This document shows, piece by piece, positions 60,403 through 64,000 of a stretch of DNA of 64,000 nucleotides (position 1 is the stretch's first letter; every line of letters starts with the position of its first letter). Source of the DNA: Aquilaria yunnanensis (taxonomy: Eukaryota > Streptophyta > Magnoliopsida > Malvales > Thymelaeaceae); assembly GCA_039654915.1 (NCBI GenBank), contig CM077594.1:108390893-108454892 (forward strand), in the 5' to 3' direction. Below the pieces are notes generated by a model. The model did not search any database, was not told the DNA's origin, and was given only the letters and a program-made list of their open reading frames with translations. A program made the translations under genes and the position numbers.

Positions 60403-62783
60403 TGGTCTCTAAATCATCGGTATATATAAGATTTTAGAGCCCACCTTGATTTTCCTCTTTTTGTTTTTTCACACAAAATCATTACTTGCGGACACAATTA
60501 CATGAGATTAGAGATTCTCCATGGATTTTAGTAGCTTTGGCAGTCCATTTTGATTATTTAGTTACCCAAAAAGCTTGCTTAGATGGTCCCCTTTATCTCC
60601 ATAATGGCTTTTATAAAATATGATTATTAGATTTATAAAATATGAGATTTTGTTATTCCATATGAGGAAAGCTGGAAAGAAAACTCTGAAGATTTAAAAC
60701 GTGAATTTCTAAAGAGTCTTAACTGTTAGATTAAGTTTTAGTTTTTGTTTCATAATTTTGATTTGATCGCTCTCTTTTTAGGGGAAAAAGAACAGATGGT
60801 TGCATAGCTTTTTGCAGGCAAATCCCTTGCGTTCTGGTGTGCTACAGGGCTAGTATCGGACTAAAGGGGAAGGTTGTTGACGAAAAAATAGTGATTGATT
60901 GGTAAATTCCAAGAAAATTGTCAAACGGCGAAAATTGGTGTGGCTTGTTTGTTTGTTTTTCCGCTGTATGATTTTACATTTATGATGAGATCGGATAGCG
61001 TGAGTTAGCACTAGATCTCTAAGATTTTCTGCTATTTAAACCTGAAATTTCTCAATTAATCTGCATGTAAGTACGTAATCATATACGCATACAGTGATCA
61101 AGGTTTCAATTAGAGTCAAGAATTCGACAACCTGAATTATTCATGCCAAGGTTATTAGAGGGAAAATTGTCCAAGGTTGTGGTTGTGATTCACCTCTTAT
61201 TTTTGTCCATCAGCAATGCACTCTATTTAATAAGAAATTTTGGATATAGAAGTACAAGTAGAGTAAGTTTTTTCTCTCTCTCGTGTACATGTATAATTAG
61301 CACGTTTTTGTAGAAAATGCGTTGTCATTTTGATAAACAAAACAAGAAAATTAAAAAAAAAAAAACAGAAAGAAAGAAAGTACCATGCATAACTTTGTTA
61401 TACTTTGTGAAAGTGACAAAGCCCCGGCATGTGAACAGCACTTATGATTAATATTAGAATTGTAGATGATTCATTCAATGGCAGAGATAAAAAAATTTAA
61501 TCTAATAGTTAAAAACTATTTTTATATATATATATTTTTTAAAATTTTAATGTTAACCATTGATGGTATTACCAGGTGGGACCAAAGCAGAATTTTCCAA
61601 ATTCAAAGATATTTCTTTTTTGTGGCACTAAATTAAATATTCAAAAAATCATACTACTATTTTTTATTCATAATTTTACTGTACTATATACGCCTAACCA
61701 CGAATTAAATTGAGAGAAGAAAATTATAGATACATTATTCCTAAACAAGAAGTGGCTCTATAAAAATCTTTCACATACATACACAAGTTTCTTCAAATTA
61801 CATGGTCTTATTAGTTTGTTACCAAAGCAAAAAAGTCTTTGATGTTGATCACTCATAATTGTGCTCGTGTCATTTCATAGCATGTTTGGAAGTATGAGAT
61901 GCCGACTAAGCCTTATTGACTTGGTCGTCACACGGCCACACACCGCAGCAACCCATTGCAAGAGGTCAAAGTTTGACTCTTATTGAATTAAAAATTTTCG
62001 TAGGTTCCATTTTTTGATGCTATACAAATATAGGGGTTAACAGAAGTATTTATATAGTATTTAAGAAGTGAGATGCTTGTTTGTTTGGGACTTAAAAGGC
62101 AATCAAATCAGGCTAAATAGCATTGGCATGTGATTAATATCCCCTTATGCCAATGAAGCTAGCAATTGGGAACTAGGCTATAATTATATTGTATATATAA
62201 ACATACTAAATAACAATTAGCTTTCACTATAGATCTATAATAATATGGTTATGAGCTAATTTTGAACGGTAACCTAGCCCAATCAGGATGCGCCTAAAAC
62301 AGAAAAATAAAAAAAAATGTGAAAAAGGTCCCATTAAAATTGCACTTTTATCTTTTTTATTCTCATAATGTTCTATTAGACAATTAGCTTCCTAATTTGT
62401 AATATTTGAGTCTGTAAATTATTATTATTTGTCTTAATAGGTGATGAATGTTATTTATTTATAATCAGGCGTCCGAATAATAAATTGTCACTGCAACATG
62501 CGGCTCATCCACCTAGTTACACTAGGATAGGACTCGGAGCACTTTTCTAGCAGTAACATCGCTTTCTTTGTGCTCAAGAGACCTGCATATTGGGATTTGT
62601 TCGAAGTATTGGTGGCGCCCCGAAACCAATGAAGCGCCTATTTTCTAGACGGAAGAACCTCTAGCCCAGGAAAGCAGAGGCATGAATAATTTCGTTTTCC
62701 TTTTTCTTTTTATTTTCGATAACTTGCAGGAACAATTTTTGCTATAAACTGGATATGATTTCTAGATTGCAAGTCATGGAGCT
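60403..62783. other. Promoter region of PIN8 and 3' flank of the next PIN8-like gene
   Basis: No gene recognised. AT-rich, with a short (TA)n at 61524-61534. The stretch 62480-62690 is more GC-rich (with GGTGGCGCCCCGAAACC) but shows no frame I can place. It may be the remnant of a small repeat. Confidence 0.4.
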
Positions 62784-64000
62784 TCATAATCCTAAAAGAA
62801 GATAATAAACCAGACAGACTGGCACTCCCACAAGCATTCCGAACAGCACCCTGCGACCAAATTACCAACCACATCAACATCAAAATCAATTTGATGATTC
62901 AATACAAAACACATTCGCGTTAAGAAAATTACCCAGTGCTTAATATATCCGGATGAACATTATACTCCTTGGCAAATACGAAAGGAACAAGCCCCTGAGG
63001 AAGAGCTGCCTACAAGTTTAGCCCATTTTAGTTAGCATATATGTACCTAGCTGTAACCTCGATTTCAAGATTGAAGAAACAGAGTTGTTCTACATATGTT
63101 TGTTCACCTGCACAACTGAAACTCTCAACAGTGTGCCCTTCATTCTAAGGGCAAGCGAAGGAGCTGCCATTAGAGCTGGACCGATGAGGAACCTGACCCC
63201 CATTGCCACCATTGCCAATCTCATACCACATGCTACTATCCGGCCGCGTGATGCCATGAAAAGACCTGTTCATCATCCTCCTCCTCATCACACTACAATC
63301 TTGTTTAACTTATGCATATAGTTTGTAACCGAGGTGAATCAAACTGTGTTGGGTTGTATACCAAGGCTGAACGTTGCCATTCCAAGTCCTCCATCTGCTA
63401 ATATATCTATTGAACCTTGTATTATCTTGGGCAATTTAACTTCCCACCTGCAATAGGTTCATTTGTCACTAGCTACGAGTAACACCAGCCAGATGCATCA
63501 TTAATAAATCATAATTACAACAATTTATAAGAATTATTTTTTTTTGTTTTGCCTGAATTTTATGCAAGCAAAAATAAGAGCAAATAAGGCGGCATGAGTG
63601 TTGGGATTTAGGATGAGCTTCTTCCCCACTGTCATGAGAATGTGCATGGTTTTTGCTTTCTGTTGTCTGTTTTCTTCTACCTCCTGCTCCAGCTGATCTA
63701 TTGCGCCTTCAGACTCTTGTGGCTGAGCTGATGAGCCAATAAAGTTTGATACTTTGTAAATTACATTTCCAATTGGAAAAAGGAAATGAAAGATAAGAGG
63801 GTGAGAGTATATTCATTCATTCATTTTCATTCTTACTGTTCAAGATACCTGCAACTTCTTCAGCTGGCATAACCTCAGAGGCTTGTTTGGCAGCATAGAG
63901 CTCAAACAGGAACAGCAACATATTATTCCATATCAAGCTTTGCAACATAACAATCTGTGTGAGGAGAGTTTCCGATTCACCCCCATACATGCCCTTCAAC
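62784..64000 (-). CDS. Second PIN8-like auxin carrier (5' part outside the window)
   Basis: Six exons are seen on the minus strand: from the window edge to 63849 (partial exon 1), 63727-63553, 63447-63362, 63265-63108, 63009-62933 and 62850-62784. They join in phase, and the last four have exactly the lengths of the homologous exons at 57.7-59.3 kb. About 238 codons are visible, starting within the [11 protein letters not shown] stretch. The loop (around [18 protein letters not shown]) is acidic and differs strongly from the neighbour's, while the membrane parts are similar ([32 protein letters not shown]). Exon 2 ends TTCAG/GCAAAAC, so its intron would start with GC instead of GT. No stop or frameshift is seen. 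The function is presumably the same intracellular auxin transport. The upstream half is not available. Confidence 0.88.

Overview
The window is nuclear DNA of a flowering plant, probably not a grass. Evidence: genes split by many short GT-AG introns, three plant gene families (HIR, plant-type VDAC porin, short PIN auxin carrier), a nuclear tRNA-Ala, very AT-rich intergenic DNA, and many plant transposons (CACTA, hAT, Mutator-like, Stowaway, LTR). The species cannot be named from the sequence. Six protein genes have readable exon structures. Five are complete: NDUFAF7/MidA-like, HIR, two VDACs and one PIN8-like. A second PIN8-like gene runs off the right edge. All splice sites were read by eye, and exon lengths and phases add up in every case.

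Layout. 1-19.5 kb is repeat-rich with no recognised intact gene. It holds a non-autonomous CACTA element (2962-4852) carrying an LTR fragment, a 3.26 kb solo LTR (7247-10507) with a 78-bp minisatellite, a Tourist-like MITE (13441-14301) and a large fold-back element (18261-19470). 19.5-24.0 kb holds the NDUFAF7-like gene (minus strand, 10 exons) with a Mutator-like MITE in intron 8, and a tRNA-Ala(AGC) 117 bp from its start codon on the other strand. 24-31 kb is again non-genic: complex minisatellites and a Mutator-like element (26122-27399) carrying gene-like DNA. 31.2-33.5 kb holds an intact HIR gene. From 35 kb to the right edge lies a duplicated gene block.

The block is the main structural result. 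The order HIR remnant (+), VDAC (-), PIN8-like (-) occurs twice with a period of about 10.7-11.0 kb: HIR remnant 37.6 / VDAC 38.6-40.5 / PIN8 pseudogene 46.7-48.3, then HIR remnant 48.4 / VDAC 49.4-51.1 / PIN8 gene 57.7-60.3. A further PIN8-like copy follows at 62.8 kb. Both VDACs are intact, one PIN8 copy decayed, and the HIR copies survive only as fragments next to the intact HIR at 31.9 kb. Insertions after the duplication include a defective hAT element (52505-56046, 8-bp target duplication) and a 620-bp hAT-type MITE in a PIN8 intron.

The genes do not form one pathway. NDUFAF7 acts in mitochondrial complex I assembly, VDAC in metabolite passage through the outer mitochondrial membrane, HIR in membrane-microdomain defence signalling, and PIN8-type carriers in intracellular auxin transport. 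I saw no clearly new biological system. The points of interest are the multi-gene tandem duplication, its decay, and several well-delimited transposons.
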